This document shows, piece after piece, positions 1 through 9,590 of a stretch of 64,000 nucleotides of DNA. Every line of letters begins with the position of its first letter. Position 1 is the stretch's first letter. The translations under genes were made by a program, and so were the position numbers. Under the pieces are notes generated by a model, which made no database searches, was not told the DNA's origin, and was given only the letters and a program-made list of their open reading frames with translations. The DNA is from Psychromonas marina (GTDB lineage: Bacteria; Pseudomonadota; Gammaproteobacteria; Enterobacterales; Psychromonadaceae). Where the stretch lies: assembly GCF_030161115.1 (NCBI RefSeq), contig NZ_BSPQ01000026.1, positions 104,296-168,295 on the forward strand. Direction: 5' to 3'.

Positions 1-2665
1 TGATAGGCTGAGCGTTACCGTCACTATCTTTTGCGGTAAACAGAGGGTTCACATTTTGCCCTTGTGTATAGGCGACATCCCATTGTGAATCATTACTCGA
101 GTCAACATCAAAGGCCCACATATTCCCCTGTAGATCACCCGCATAGATTCGGTCGACGATGCTATCACCATCAATATCAACTGCTCGCGGTGTAGAAAGT
201 CCATTTGGTGTCCCAACACTACCAACCTCAGTATCTATTTTCTTATAATCACTTGCCGACCAAGTGCCGTCCATCCCCTGTTCAATATAGAGAATAAATA
301 GCTTCGCTTTACCGTCACCACTATTATTGTAACCATTACCAACAATCACAGCCCATTTACCATTCTCCATCATCGCAATTGTTGGTTTACTATAGCTATA
401 ACCAAAATCGGCATCATCCGCGCTACTGAATTCCCATAGAGCGAGTGCTTCAGCGTTAACCGTTGATGAGCCGAATTTAGTTGGGTCTGTTATGTCTAAA
501 GCAAATAAACCTTTCCCACCACTGCGTAATCCACCAATAAGCACCGTTCGCCACGCGCTGTCAACGTAAACATCACTGACCGTTGGTGTTAAATCAACAT
601 AAAACTGATGCGTATAATCATTTTGAGCTAAATAATGAAGCCCTTTCTCAGTATCATCTGAGGCGATAATTCCAGGGATATAAGCAAATTTTTCAAGTCC
701 GACATTAGCATCCGCTTTATCTGCATTAAAGCCATGTAACATGCCATCATTTGCACCTACATATAGCATCTCTGTTCTAGTTGATGCACTGCCAACTTTA
801 AATGCAGAGTAACTTTCTGTTGTTGCTCCAAACTTATCGTTAGTTGCATAACTAGGCCAATTTAACTGTGGAGCACCTACATAGACGACCGTCGAATTGG
901 CAATGTCCCCCAATACGCTGGTACGAACACGGTAATCAGTACTACTCGCGCCTTCATTACTTCTATCTCCTTTAAGGTAATTGATCAAACTAGTAACGTC
1001 TGCATCACTACTTCCTTTAGGTCCTTGCTGGAGATCGAGCTTTTGCTGATTACTTATCGTACCTATATTAAATTCAATCCCCTTTTTAGTCCCTGTGTTA
1101 TAGCTAAATATATTACGTGTACTGTAGTCAACTGCATCGAGTTTAGTTGCGGCATCCCAAGAGGCCGTTGAACTAATTTCACCAGTGTCAGATAACTCAA
1201 AAGCCTGTAGGCTGCCCGACCATTTAGCACTATTAAAACTAGCGGCATACACTGAGCTATCGGTACTAAGTTGACTGGTATTGAACGCCGCGCCAGAGCC
1301 CGCAGCAACTTTGGCAAAGATACTATCTGTGGCACGTTGAAATGCGATAGCAAGTTCACTACTATTTGCCGCGCTGAGAAAGTCTCCACCACCACCCGCT
1401 TCCGCCATATCAGCCATCAATGGGTCATTAACTAATGCCTGTTCAGCAAAACCAACCATATAAGTTGTCACGTTGTTTTTTACTGCAACAGAGCCATTAC
1501 TGAGATCTGGACGGAGATCAATCTCATGCATCGCTAATATCACGTCATCAGCATAATCAGAGCCACTGCTCTGATAGCTGTATCCACCAGTTGTTTTTTT
1601 ATCATGTGAACCACAAGTCCCACCGACACAGTCCCCATCGTAATCTTGCAAATAACTACTAAAGTTACTTTGATCGTTAGTAGATTGCCCATCAGTCATC
1701 GCAACAATAAAGTTTTGCTGGCACCAATTCTCTGTTACTGCACTAGGAGCACTGACTGTAGAATAAGCTGGTGACTGTGTAAAAAAATCACTTACTTTCA
1801 CACTTGCTTCATTACTTTCATCAGGGTGAATAGTTAAATTACTCGACGCTGAATAACCGAGGGTAAAATAACGCCCTAACTCCTGTAACGCTTCTGCAAG
1901 TGGCGTTCCACCGGCCCCGGCATCAACGTCAGCTACTTTTGCCTTTAAAGCTGTTGTATTGGTCTCAACATCAAGCATATTAGCGATAATTTTTGCACCA
2001 TTGCCACCATCAAACTGTGACAGACCGACATTAATATTCTTTAAACTATCAATTAAACCATTTGTCGCAAAGCGAGCAACCTCTATACGGGTCTGTGTAT
2101 CATTACGTTGCTGAGCACCAGAACCAAAATTGATAACCCCATTACTGTTATTATTATTATCTGGTGAGAAATACCAATTTAAAAATTTACCTTTATAGAC
2201 AGCACCGGGATAACCAGTCGTCGTTTTTAGATTGTTATTGCCAGTATTCGCAGCAAATAGCTCTGCATAATATAAAAGATCATTATCAAAACACCTTTGA
2301 TCTCGGCCTGTTATGCCATTACCACTGCCATCACCAAAATCATAGTTAGTATTGCCATACCTAAAATAAGGCGTCCCATTGGACAGAATGCGAATACGAA
2401 CACTATTGGAGTTACCGAGTTCATTATTATTACAAGTAAAGCTAAAAGTATTCGCGTCATATGATGGACTATCTTCCACAATATATTCCATCGAACCGGA
2501 GCTATCTAGAAATAGCATCATGTTCGGCTGGACGGTTTTACTCGTGATCAATGGAGCATTAGGAAGATCTAATGCATCTGCGTAAGCAGTGGGTAATATT
2601 GAGCAAACTGCGATAGCAATCACCACCGCCTCTGCCACTAATGTTTTAGTAAATAATCGATTCAT
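1..2665 (-). CDS. pilY1: PilY1-like type IV pilus tip adhesin, left copy (C-terminus outside the window)
   Basis: The frame stays open from an ATG at 2665 to the window edge (888 codons), so the C-terminus is missing. A signal peptide occupies about residues 1-29. A von Willebrand A-like domain follows, with MIDAS residues DSSGS from residue 54. The second half is a PilY1 beta-propeller with a DINGDG-type calcium loop near residue 832, followed by the family hallmark AGDLQGNMWAFD. PilY1 proteins sit at the pilus tip, promote assembly and mediate adhesion or surface sensing. This is the last visible gene of the left fimT-pilV-pilW-pilX-pilY1 operon. A full paralogue lies at 6263-9562. Relative to it, this copy carries an extra segment in the A domain with two cysteines (CVGGTCG). 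AAGGAGTAAGG precedes the start. Confidence 0.93.
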   Translation of the reverse strand, partial: MNRLFTKTLVAEAVVIAIAVCSILPTAYADALDLPNAPLITSKTVQPNMMLFLDSSGSMEYIVEDSPSYDANTFSFTCNNNELGNSNSVRIRILSNGTPYFRYGNTNYDFGDGSGNGITGRDQRCFDNDLLYYAELFAANTGNNNLKTTTGYPGAVYKGKFLNWYFSPDNNNNSNGVINFGSGAQQRNDTQTRIEVARFATNGLIDSLKNINVGLSQFDGGNGAKIIANMLDVETNTTALKAKVADVDAGAGGTPLAEALQELGRYFTLGYSASSNLTIHPDESNEASVKVSDFFTQSPAYSTVSAPSAVTENWCQQNFIVAMTDGQSTNDQSNFSSYLQDYDGDCVGGTCGSHDKKTTGGYSYQSSGSDYADDVILAMHEIDLRPDLSNGSVAVKNNVTTYMVGFAEQALVNDPLMADMAEAGGGGDFLSAANSSELAIAFQRATDSIFAKVAAGSGAAFNTSQLSTDSSVYAASFNSAKWSGSLQAFELSDTGEISSTASWDAATKLDAVDYSTRNIFSYNTGTKKGIEFNIGTISNQQKLDLQQGPKGSSDADVTSLINYLKGDRSNEGASSTDYRVRTSVLGDIANSTVVYVGAPQLNWPSYATNDKFGATTESYSAFKVGSASTRTEMLYVGANDGMLHGFNADKADANVGLEKFAYIPGIIASDDTEKGLHYLAQNDYTHQFYVDLTPTVSDVYVDSAWRTVLIGGLRSGGKGLFALDITDPTKFGSSTVNAEALALWEFSSADDADFGYSYSKPTIAMMENGKWAVIVGNGYNNSGDGKAKLFILYIEQGMDGTWSASDYKKIDTEVGSVGTPNGLSTPRAVDIDGDSIVDRIYAGDLQGNMWAFDVDSSNDSQWDVAYTQGQNVNPLFTAKDSDGNAQPI

Positions 2666-2692
2666 TACCTTACTCCTTAACACTTACACGCA

Positions 2693-3214
2693 TTAAAAAC
2701 GTTTACCGTAATAACTCACAATAATGCGTTCCGTATTGCTATCTTTTCCGATTGACCGAGCTACAACTTTAAAACCATGAATATCGCCGCCCCCCGTTGT
2801 TTCGCCATACCCCGTCATATTGAGTGAACCTAAATCCTCATCAAGTGACATCAGGCCTAAATATTCAACAAAATAACGAGAAACATGCCCTGAGACAGTG
2901 GTGGTTGCGGCACTGGTTAAGTTATCAGCCCAAATAGTTTCATCAAAAAGATCCGCAGGACCATCATTTTCACTATATTTCCCACCGGTACCCGCTGCAT
3001 TAAATCCACTGACACCAGTCAGCGTTTCAATCATTTTTTCTGCATCCCTCACACCAGACTCTGCAATCTCAAGTGAAATATGGGAGTCACGTATTGCTGC
3101 GGTCATTTTTTCTTGCATCACGGTTGATTGTGTCCCCGAAAGCACCAATACAGTCAGCATAATTAAGATAATTAAGCTGACGACTAGCACAGCTCCTGAT
3201 TGTTTTTTTAACAT
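2693..3214 (-). CDS. pilX: PilX-like minor pilin, left copy
   Basis: A 173-residue minor prepilin. A short basic leader (MLKKQSG) precedes a hydrophobic helix beginning AVLVVSL, as in PilX, a tip-complex pilin of type IV pili. The helix lacks the Glu5 of most pilins, which is common in PilX/GspK-type proteins. I chose the ATG at 3214 over the ATG at 3232, which overlaps the pilW stop as ATGA, for two reasons: AGGTG lies 8 bases upstream of 3214, and the paralogue at 9591-10118 starts at exactly the corresponding residue. The C-terminus (ERIIVSYYGKRF) is identical in the two copies, whereas the middle has diverged. It lies between pilW and pilY1 in the operon. Confidence 0.88.
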   Translation of the reverse strand: MLKKQSGAVLVVSLIILIMLTVLVLSGTQSTVMQEKMTAAIRDSHISLEIAESGVRDAEKMIETLTGVSGFNAAGTGGKYSENDGPADLFDETIWADNLTSAATTTVSGHVSRYFVEYLGLMSLDEDLGSLNMTGYGETTGGGDIHGFKVVARSIGKDSNTERIIVSYYGKRF

Positions 3215-3228
3215 TGCATTAGCACCTA

Positions 3229-4203
3229 TCATAATGTTCTATTACGTATATTTGCGGTGGTATGGTAAGTTCTTTCTAATGGCGTCCCCGATGAACTTTC
3301 ACCACTTTCAGCAGTGAGACTTGCTCTGATGGAGATAACGTTATCCATGTTAGTCGGAGTGGCAGTGAAGCTATTAGCCGAGCCATTACCACTAGTATCT
3401 TCCCCATACATCAACTGTAAATCGTTAATGCCCCTTACTAACTCTCTTGCTACCCCATTATCACTGCGATACAAAGAGTGCGTGCCTGAAGCATTCACAC
3501 CGATAAAATAAACTTTCGCAAAGGGAACTAATATTTGTGCATCCCCGCCGTAGGTATGCGATAAGTCCTTGGTTATATTTTTTATCCCACCAGCAAGATT
3601 ACCAATGTTATGCCCAATATTTCCGTTGGTAGGAGTATTCTGTTGAGTATTTGAGAACAGATCAGCTTCTTTGCAATCGCTTATTAATATGATGTCGCCC
3701 TTTGCAAGGCTACTACCTGTCGTAATATGGATAACGGCAGCCGTTGTTGGCATGAAAGGGGTAGATACTTTGACGCCAGAGAGGCTACCTGCACCACGCA
3801 GTGTTAAAGTATCAGTGGTATCTTTAACTGTTATGCCTGCAATCGTCTGAGAAGTGACATTATTACCACCATCAATCCCAGAGCCAGCAGTAGGGAGTAT
3901 TGATTCATCGTATCCAGAGCCTGGGCTTGTATCCAAATGATTAGTAATAGCGCCAATATCACCTGCACAGCCCCAGTAATCAGCACCACGAATATCCCGA
4001 ACTATTAATTCCGTCGCTATACGCCCATTTTCTTGAACTCGAGAGAAGCTATTTTGTAGGTGTACACCTTGAATACTCGCGGTAAAAACTTTCAACACAG
4101 CCCCAATGACTAATAACCCGAGGACGAGGGCTATCATTAGCTCTATTATTGAAAATCCCAACTGCTTTTTAGAATAGCCACTTTTTTTACTAAAAAATTT
4201 CAT
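3229..4203 (-). CDS. pilW: PilW-like minor pilin, left copy
   Basis: A 324-residue PilW-family minor pilin. Its basic leader ends at a type III cleavage site (LG before FSIIELMIALVLG), with the conserved Glu at mature position 5. The large C-terminal globular domain contains RGADYWGCAGD, which is conserved in the paralogue at 10129-11082. PilW, with PilV, PilX and FimT, forms the priming/tip complex of the type IV pilus in the inner membrane and periplasm. The ATG at 4203 has GAGGG upstream, nearly identical to the leader of the second copy. Its stop overlaps a possible upstream pilX ATG, which suggests translational coupling. Confidence 0.9.
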   Translation of the reverse strand: MKFFSKKSGYSKKQLGFSIIELMIALVLGLLVIGAVLKVFTASIQGVHLQNSFSRVQENGRIATELIVRDIRGADYWGCAGDIGAITNHLDTSPGSGYDESILPTAGSGIDGGNNVTSQTIAGITVKDTTDTLTLRGAGSLSGVKVSTPFMPTTAAVIHITTGSSLAKGDIILISDCKEADLFSNTQQNTPTNGNIGHNIGNLAGGIKNITKDLSHTYGGDAQILVPFAKVYFIGVNASGTHSLYRSDNGVARELVRGINDLQLMYGEDTSGNGSANSFTATPTNMDNVISIRASLTAESGESSSGTPLERTYHTTANIRNRTL

Positions 4204-4281
4204 AATACCCTCTGCTTCAATCGCTGAGTTTATGGCGCCTTTAGCTTTTATAGCGAAAAGCTTTAAAATCTTTGAACAATA

Positions 4282-4764
4282 TTAAATTTGAATGGTTAAG
4301 GTAAAACTAGCATCGCCAATGTCCCCTCCTGAATCGCTTCTTTGTTGCTCTTTCCAAGAGACGGTTATGTTAAATACACTACCAACCTTGGTAACGGTAC
4401 CTTGCCCTTCTGGTAGCCCCCCTTGATTCACGGCTGACTGTATTAATTCATTCCACTGAAAACCATCAAGCTGAGCCATTTGTGCTGCTGAACAGGTACT
4501 ACAACTAGGGTCTGCCACGGTAGATAATATATTGTCATAACTCCCTAGCGAGACAGCCTCTTGATTAGAACGCATACGCTCGCCCATATCATAGGCATAG
4601 GTTGTTGCTAAGGTGTGAAACTGTGCATTATTAATGTTTTTTAGGCTAAGCATTTGTACTGAGGCAAGACCTAATAAACCTGCAGCAAGAATAAAAACAG
4701 CCACTAGTATTTCGATTAACGAACTACCTTTTTGCTCACGCCTACCTACTTCGTTGTTATACAC
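4282..4764 (-). CDS. pilV: PilV-like minor pilin, left copy (GTG start)
   Basis: A 160-residue PilV-family minor pilin. The cleavage site is KG before SSLIEILVAVFILAAGLLGLAS, typical of PilV/GspI, with Glu at mature position 5. The C-terminal domain contains a Cys pair (PSCSTCS), also present in the paralogue as PNCTPCS. The start is GTG at 4764, inside the last codons of fimT (8-base overlap), with AAGGTG just upstream. The second copy has the same arrangement and, from its matching GTG, the same length of 160 residues, so the unusual start is well supported. It probably depends on coupled translation from fimT. Confidence 0.9.
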   Translation of the reverse strand: MYNNEVGRREQKGSSLIEILVAVFILAAGLLGLASVQMLSLKNINNAQFHTLATTYAYDMGERMRSNQEAVSLGSYDNILSTVADPSCSTCSAAQMAQLDGFQWNELIQSAVNQGGLPEGQGTVTKVGSVFNITVSWKEQQRSDSGGDIGDASFTLTIQI

Positions 4765-5236
4765 AATTCACCTTCTCAGCAATGATAGCGCCGGAAAACA
4801 AGATAGAAATCCGCATCCCCTCTTCTCCAGTGCGATCATCACAAATAGTTAACTGATCATCGTTATTAACCTCACCTGTGGCACTAAAAGAGAAACTAGC
4901 GTTAGCATTGGCACTATTTACGGTGCTTGAACTATCAAAACCGGGCCATAAACGTACCTCTTCTCCAGCAGCTCTATTACCATCTCCATCACCATCAACC
5001 CAGACAACAATGCCGCTAGTCCAATCGCCTCCCATTTGTCCAATATTGACGTTACTACCACGTTTGATCGCTTCTGCACGGGCATAATTAAATGCACCAA
5101 TCATACCGTTCGCGTTTGATACCATATTGCTGCTGCTCATAAGGTTCTTAAAGTTGGGAGCAGCAATGGCTAATAATATTGCTAATATAGATAAGGTGAT
5201 TAACATTTCAATCATCGTAAAACCTGATTTTTTCAT
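4757..5236 (-). CDS. fimT: FimT/GspH-like minor pilin, left copy
   Basis: A 159-residue pseudopilin with leader MKKSG, then FTMIEMLITLSILAILLAIAAPNFK, the class III signature. A FimT/GspH domain follows, with the family hallmark NYARAEAIKRGSNV near residue 50. It is the first gene of the left minor-pilin operon and overlaps pilV by 8 bases. FimT-type minor pilins are part of the tip complex, and some bind DNA during natural transformation; I cannot tell from sequence whether this one does. The last ~25 bases before the ATG closely match those before the second fimT at 12103, so the leader was duplicated with the operon. Confidence 0.9.
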   Translation of the reverse strand: MKKSGFTMIEMLITLSILAILLAIAAPNFKNLMSSSNMVSNANGMIGAFNYARAEAIKRGSNVNIGQMGGDWTSGIVVWVDGDGDGNRAAGEEVRLWPGFDSSSTVNSANANASFSFSATGEVNNDDQLTICDDRTGEEGMRISILFSGAIIAEKVNCV

Positions 5237-5740
5237 AGCATACTCTTAAATTTATTCAGCCCTCAACAAACCAATTCAAATGAAAAATGCGCTTTAATAC
5301 GGTCAACAATTATTAGATTCACTCCTTAAAGAATAGGTTATATTTTTTTATATCGTGCTGTCTGTCGATACGAATCAGCAATTACAACTAAACGGAGGAA
5401 GAAGAGCCTTTGTATGATTTCAAATAAATTCGCTTTATGTTGATGGTTTTACGGACAATGATTTATTTATTTCTAAAAGGAGAGAATCAAATTTAACGTA
5501 CAGAGAGTAACTTTAATTTGACCTAAATTTGCGTTTACTTATACCTAAGGAAACGCAAATAAAGACAATAAGAATTGGATAGTAGACAATGGACAGCAAT
5601 GTCTAAAGAGTAGTTAAAGAAGAAATATTATCTACCTGTTCATTTCGAAGTGAACCTATACAAGTTGATAGGAATAGAAAACGCTGCTAGTAAATAACTC
5701 TTCTATAAGACCTCTTTTATATAGGTTATATCACTAAAAG
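5237..5740. other. Intergenic region between the two tandem pilin operons
   Basis: This 504-base AT-rich stretch separates pilE of the right operon from fimT of the left one. It should hold the terminator of the former, or read-through, and the promoter of the latter. I see no convincing ORF. It contains one clear inverted repeat (listed separately) and, next to fimT, the leader shared with the other fimT. No -10/-35 pair was good enough to list. Confidence 0.6.
5527..5560. repeat. 10-bp perfect inverted repeat
   Basis: ATTTGCGTTT at 5527-5536 is mirrored by AAACGCAAAT at 5551-5560 around a 14-base loop. Read on the minus strand it lies about 180 bases after the pilE stop and lacks a strong U-run, so it is a weak terminator at best. 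It could equally be an operator for the left fimT promoter. Confidence 0.5.
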
Positions 5741-6223
5741 CTAGCAACCTTCTTTCCAGCATTGCTCTGAAGGAACAACTTCATTCGGTGAATCACCTAA
5801 GCTTGCAAGCAAGCCATTAGCCGAATTGCTAACATTCCAACCACGTGCACCTGTTGACTTTAAAATAAGTACGCCATCACCAGCTTGTGCATCTAAGGGC
5901 TCTGCACCAATTAAATAGCTAGCAGCGCCTGCGGATACAATTTTTAAATTATAATAAGCGCTGGCACCATCAATCGGCGATTTGGTAGAGAATATACGAG
6001 GTGTACCAGTATCACCTCCCACAGCAGCTCCTTTATAAGTTCCTAGTGTCAAATAATGGTGTTCCATCGCCTGAGCAAATCCCATTAATGCACTTTGTGC
6101 ATCGGCACGGCGAGAGTCCTTTATAAACGTCATATAAGAAGGGTAGCCAATCATGCTCAAGATACTGATAATAGCAACCACAATCATCAACTCAACTAAA
6201 GTAAAACCATTTTTTATTTTCAT
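5741..6223 (-). CDS. pilE: PilE-like minor pilin
   Basis: A 160-residue type IV pilin-like protein. A six-residue leader MKIKNG precedes FTLVELMIVVAIISILSMIGYPSY, with Glu at mature position 5. The following QSALMGFAQAMEHHY stretch is typical of PilE-type minor pilins of gammaproteobacterial minor-pilin operons. The protein ends in a tight Cys pair (CWKEGC), probably a small C-terminal disulfide loop. It lies 39 bases after pilY1 in the right operon, with AAAGGA before the ATG. The left operon presumably has its own pilE beyond the window edge. The role in the pilus (tip complex versus minor component) is inferred from operon position. Confidence 0.88.
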   Translation of the reverse strand: MKIKNGFTLVELMIVVAIISILSMIGYPSYMTFIKDSRRADAQSALMGFAQAMEHHYLTLGTYKGAAVGGDTGTPRIFSTKSPIDGASAYYNLKIVSAGAASYLIGAEPLDAQAGDGVLILKSTGARGWNVSNSANGLLASLGDSPNEVVPSEQCWKEGC

Positions 6224-6262
6224 TAATATTCCTTTATTATTTTGTTATTCACACTGCACCTT

Positions 6263-9200
6263 TTATTTTTTAATCAACTCTTCCCACGATAAACGCCCTT
6301 CTTGTCCATCAGTTTCAATATTTATTTCTATCGTATTTAATTCGCCATCAACATCATTGTTGTAAACGGTCGAGCTTAACAGAGCAATATCACCAGCAAT
6401 CATTGAACCGTCAAGCTTCATGCCACTAAAGGTGATTCTATTGCCGCTATTATTGGGATCTTGAATACTATTAGTATCATCAAGCGATCCATCACTATTC
6501 GCATTAAAAAGAGCATAACGAGGAGCCTTACCCGTGCTCAAATCAAGCCCCATTAACCAGCTTTCACTGTTAGAAACACAATCATCATTATTTTCGATAT
6601 TGGGAATAATAGTGCCAAAGAGTAAGATGCCGTTTCGAATAAGTGAATTAGATGTCACACGTTCCCCCACTCCAGTGCCATTATCCGTTAAATCGACATA
6701 CCAACCATGAGAGTTATTCCAGTTCATCTCCTCGCCACTAATTGCTCTTCCATTAATGCTGCTAATTACTTTTCTTGATGTTAAATCGGAGACTGTTTTA
6801 GCGCCGGCATTCCCACTATCTAACACACCGTAATAACTCATTATTTGTGTCGTATTTTTATCCTCTTCTTCAAGGTATTTACCGGTACCAAAAAACACTA
6901 AAAGTCCAGTATCATTGGTATTACCAGTGCTTTTAGCAACAATAGGTGCGCTCGTTATAGGTTGATCATCTTTAGCAGTAAACAGTGGCTTAGGTGTGCT
7001 GCCATATTGATAAGCGACTCCCCATTCAGAATCCTCTTCTGAGCTCACATCAAACGCCCACATATTACCTTGAAGATCGCCCGCGTAAATACGATCAACG
7101 ACCCCATCACCATTAATATCGACTGCGCGTGGTGTTGCTAAGCCATTAGGAGATAACACACTACCAACACCAGTACTAATATTGAGATAATCATCTCCCA
7201 ATACCCAACTACCATCACTACCTTCTTCAATGTATAAAATGAATAGATTTGCGGTTCCATTATCACTGTTATAACCATTACCAATAATGACTGCCCATCG
7301 ACCATTTTCCATCATCGCTATCGTAGGGGGACTATAGCTATAACCAAAATCGGCATCATCTGTATTACTAAATTCCCATAGCGCTAACGCTTGAGCATTA
7401 CCTGCCGTTGATGTGAAATTATTGGGGTTAGTTATATCTAGCGCAAACAATCCTTTTCCTCCTGCGCGTAAACCACCGACTAATATTGTTCGCCACTCAC
7501 CATTGATGAAGACATCACTTACTGTTGGTGTAGCATCGACATAAAAACGATGGGCGTAATCAGATTGTGCTAAATAGTGGAGACCTGCATTGTCTTCTGC
7601 AGATGCAATACTTGCAGGAATATAGGCAAACTCCTCTTTGCCCGTTTTGGCATTAAAGCCATGTAACATGCCATCATTTGCGCCAACATATAGCATCGGT
7701 GTTCTTGGATTAGCGGTAAGGTTATTTTTGAATGCGACATAATCATATTTATCAGATCCAAACTTGTTATTAATATTGTTATTTGGCCAATTTAATTGCG
7801 GTGTACCGACATAAACCAAAGTAGAATTAACGATATCCCCCAGAGCACTATCTCGGCCTCGATAATCACTCGTCGATTCGCCCTCATTATCTCTATCTCC
7901 TCTAAGGTAATTGATTAAACTATTGATACTTGTCTCGTCATTACCCTTAGGACCTTTTTCAAGATCTTGTTTTTGTTGGCGACTTATATTATCAACTGAC
8001 TTGAACTCAATGCCTTTCTTGGTATCTGAGTTATAACTAAATATTTTTCTTTCCGTATAATCCATATCGTCTAGCTGCTTCGCAGCATCCCAGCTAGCAT
8101 GCTTGCTAACACTACCATCTTTTGATAATTCAAATCCCTGTAAACTACCAGACCACTTCAAACTATTAAAAGTAGCTGCATAAATCGAGCTATCGGCACT
8201 CAACTGAGCGCTATTAAAACTAACACCAGAGCCCGCGGCGACTTTCGCAAATATACGGTCTGTGGCGCGAGTAAACGCTTCCTCTAACTCCTCACCACTA
8301 GAGGCAACCAATAAATTATCTTCACTCGTCGCAGCACCAACCCCATAATTGGCCATGTTCTTGATTAGCTGAGAACCAATGACTTGGGGATCAGAAAAGC
8401 CAACCATATACGTTGTAACGTTATTTTTAGCCTCCGAAAAATCTGGTCTAAGGTCGATATCAAACATCCCCTTTACCACATCATCTGCATACTCGCTGGT
8501 ACCATCATCGCTTGCATAATTTTGTAAATAACTACTGATATTGATATCACGTCCATAGGAGGGAAGGCCATCAGTCATTGCAACAACGAAGCTTTGTTGG
8601 CACCAGTTTTCAATCACTTTTGTAGGCTTACTAATACTTTGATATGCAGGCCCATTAATAAAAACTTGCGATGATGATTTACTGATAGGGCTGCTTTCAG
8701 GGTGCAATATTAAGTCATGATCTCCATTTTCATTTATTGTGAAATAATGTCCCATATCCATTAAAGACTCACCTAATGGCGTAAAGCCAACAGCATCAAT
8801 CTCTTTAATTTTATTGATAATGGTATTACGCTGTGCCGCTGTATCACCGGAATCATCGACTTCACCAATATCACCGATATTAACTAATATTTTGGCGCCT
8901 GCGCCCTCTTTAGTTCCATCGCTATCCTTTGAATTATCATAGATAGCTAAACCAACTCGTATATTTTCCAATCCAGCAACTAAGTCAATGGCAGCATCTT
9001 GTGCCATCTCCATACGACTGCGGGTACCTGCTCTACGGTACTCATCAAAACTTCCTTCCGAAAAATACCAATTTAAGTAATGCCCAGAGTATACGGCAGC
9101 TCCATAACTACTTGTTGTCTTAAGGCCTCCAGACGTTATATCGGTATATAAACGTACCTTGTAACTTTTATCATCCTCAAAGCAACTTTCTCCATCATGA

Positions 9201-9562
9201 GAACCAAAGTAATATTTTTCACTATTAGTATTACCATTACTTTCATTTAGATAAATTGAACCATCTGCTTTAATACGCATAGAGTATTGATAACTATTTA
9301 ATTTCCGACTAGCGGGACAAGTAAAATATTTTTTAGATGAGTCATAAGCGCTATCGGTTGTCTTCTCTTCGACCACAATACTATACATGGAGCTAGAGCT
9401 ATCAAGTAACAGCATCATATTGGGTTTCACTGACTTGGTCGTCACTAATGGGGCCGTCGGTAGTTCCAATTTACCTGCCTTTACTGTCGGCAACATGAAA
9501 CAAACAGTAGTAACCATCATTACAGACATAGCAACCGATGTTTTAGTAAATAATTTATTCAT
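6263..9562 (-). CDS. pilY1: PilY1-like type IV pilus tip adhesin, right copy (complete)
   Basis: A complete 1099-residue PilY1 homologue. The signal peptide is about residues 1-29 (VKA before GKLELP). A von Willebrand A-like domain carries MIDAS DSSSS from residue 54, and Thr/Asp-rich segments such as AMTDGLPS complete the fold. The C-terminal half is the PilY1 beta-propeller, with blades marked by MLYVGANDGMLHGFN and a calcium loop DINGDGVVD near residue 814. The C-terminal half matches the left copy closely, whereas the N-terminal adhesive half is much more divergent. PilY1 is exported and associates with the minor-pilin tip complex. It lies between pilX and pilE with short spacing, in one transcription unit. 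Confidence 0.95.
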   Translation of the reverse strand: MNKLFTKTSVAMSVMMVTTVCFMLPTVKAGKLELPTAPLVTTKSVKPNMMLLLDSSSSMYSIVVEEKTTDSAYDSSKKYFTCPASRKLNSYQYSMRIKADGSIYLNESNGNTNSEKYYFGSHDGESCFEDDKSYKVRLYTDITSGGLKTTSSYGAAVYSGHYLNWYFSEGSFDEYRRAGTRSRMEMAQDAAIDLVAGLENIRVGLAIYDNSKDSDGTKEGAGAKILVNIGDIGEVDDSGDTAAQRNTIINKIKEIDAVGFTPLGESLMDMGHYFTINENGDHDLILHPESSPISKSSSQVFINGPAYQSISKPTKVIENWCQQSFVVAMTDGLPSYGRDINISSYLQNYASDDGTSEYADDVVKGMFDIDLRPDFSEAKNNVTTYMVGFSDPQVIGSQLIKNMANYGVGAATSEDNLLVASSGEELEEAFTRATDRIFAKVAAGSGVSFNSAQLSADSSIYAATFNSLKWSGSLQGFELSKDGSVSKHASWDAAKQLDDMDYTERKIFSYNSDTKKGIEFKSVDNISRQQKQDLEKGPKGNDETSINSLINYLRGDRDNEGESTSDYRGRDSALGDIVNSTLVYVGTPQLNWPNNNINNKFGSDKYDYVAFKNNLTANPRTPMLYVGANDGMLHGFNAKTGKEEFAYIPASIASAEDNAGLHYLAQSDYAHRFYVDATPTVSDVFINGEWRTILVGGLRAGGKGLFALDITNPNNFTSTAGNAQALALWEFSNTDDADFGYSYSPPTIAMMENGRWAVIIGNGYNSDNGTANLFILYIEEGSDGSWVLGDDYLNISTGVGSVLSPNGLATPRAVDINGDGVVDRIYAGDLQGNMWAFDVSSEEDSEWGVAYQYGSTPKPLFTAKDDQPITSAPIVAKSTGNTNDTGLLVFFGTGKYLEEEDKNTTQIMSYYGVLDSGNAGAKTVSDLTSRKVISSINGRAISGEEMNWNNSHGWYVDLTDNGTGVGERVTSNSLIRNGILLFGTIIPNIENNDDCVSNSESWLMGLDLSTGKAPRYALFNANSDGSLDDTNSIQDPNNSGNRITFSGMKLDGSMIAGDIALLSSTVYNNDVDGELNTIEINIETDGQEGRLSWEELIKK

Positions 9563-9590
9563 TCTTGTATTCCCTTACCTATTTTATGAA

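Noticed and set aside
1063..1395. 110-codon open frame within the left pilY1
   Set aside because: Out of frame with pilY1 on the same strand and without recognisable motifs; a shadow of the real gene.
2898..3317. 139-codon plus-strand frame over pilX/pilW
   Set aside because: It is antisense to two well-supported minor-pilin genes and has no domain features.
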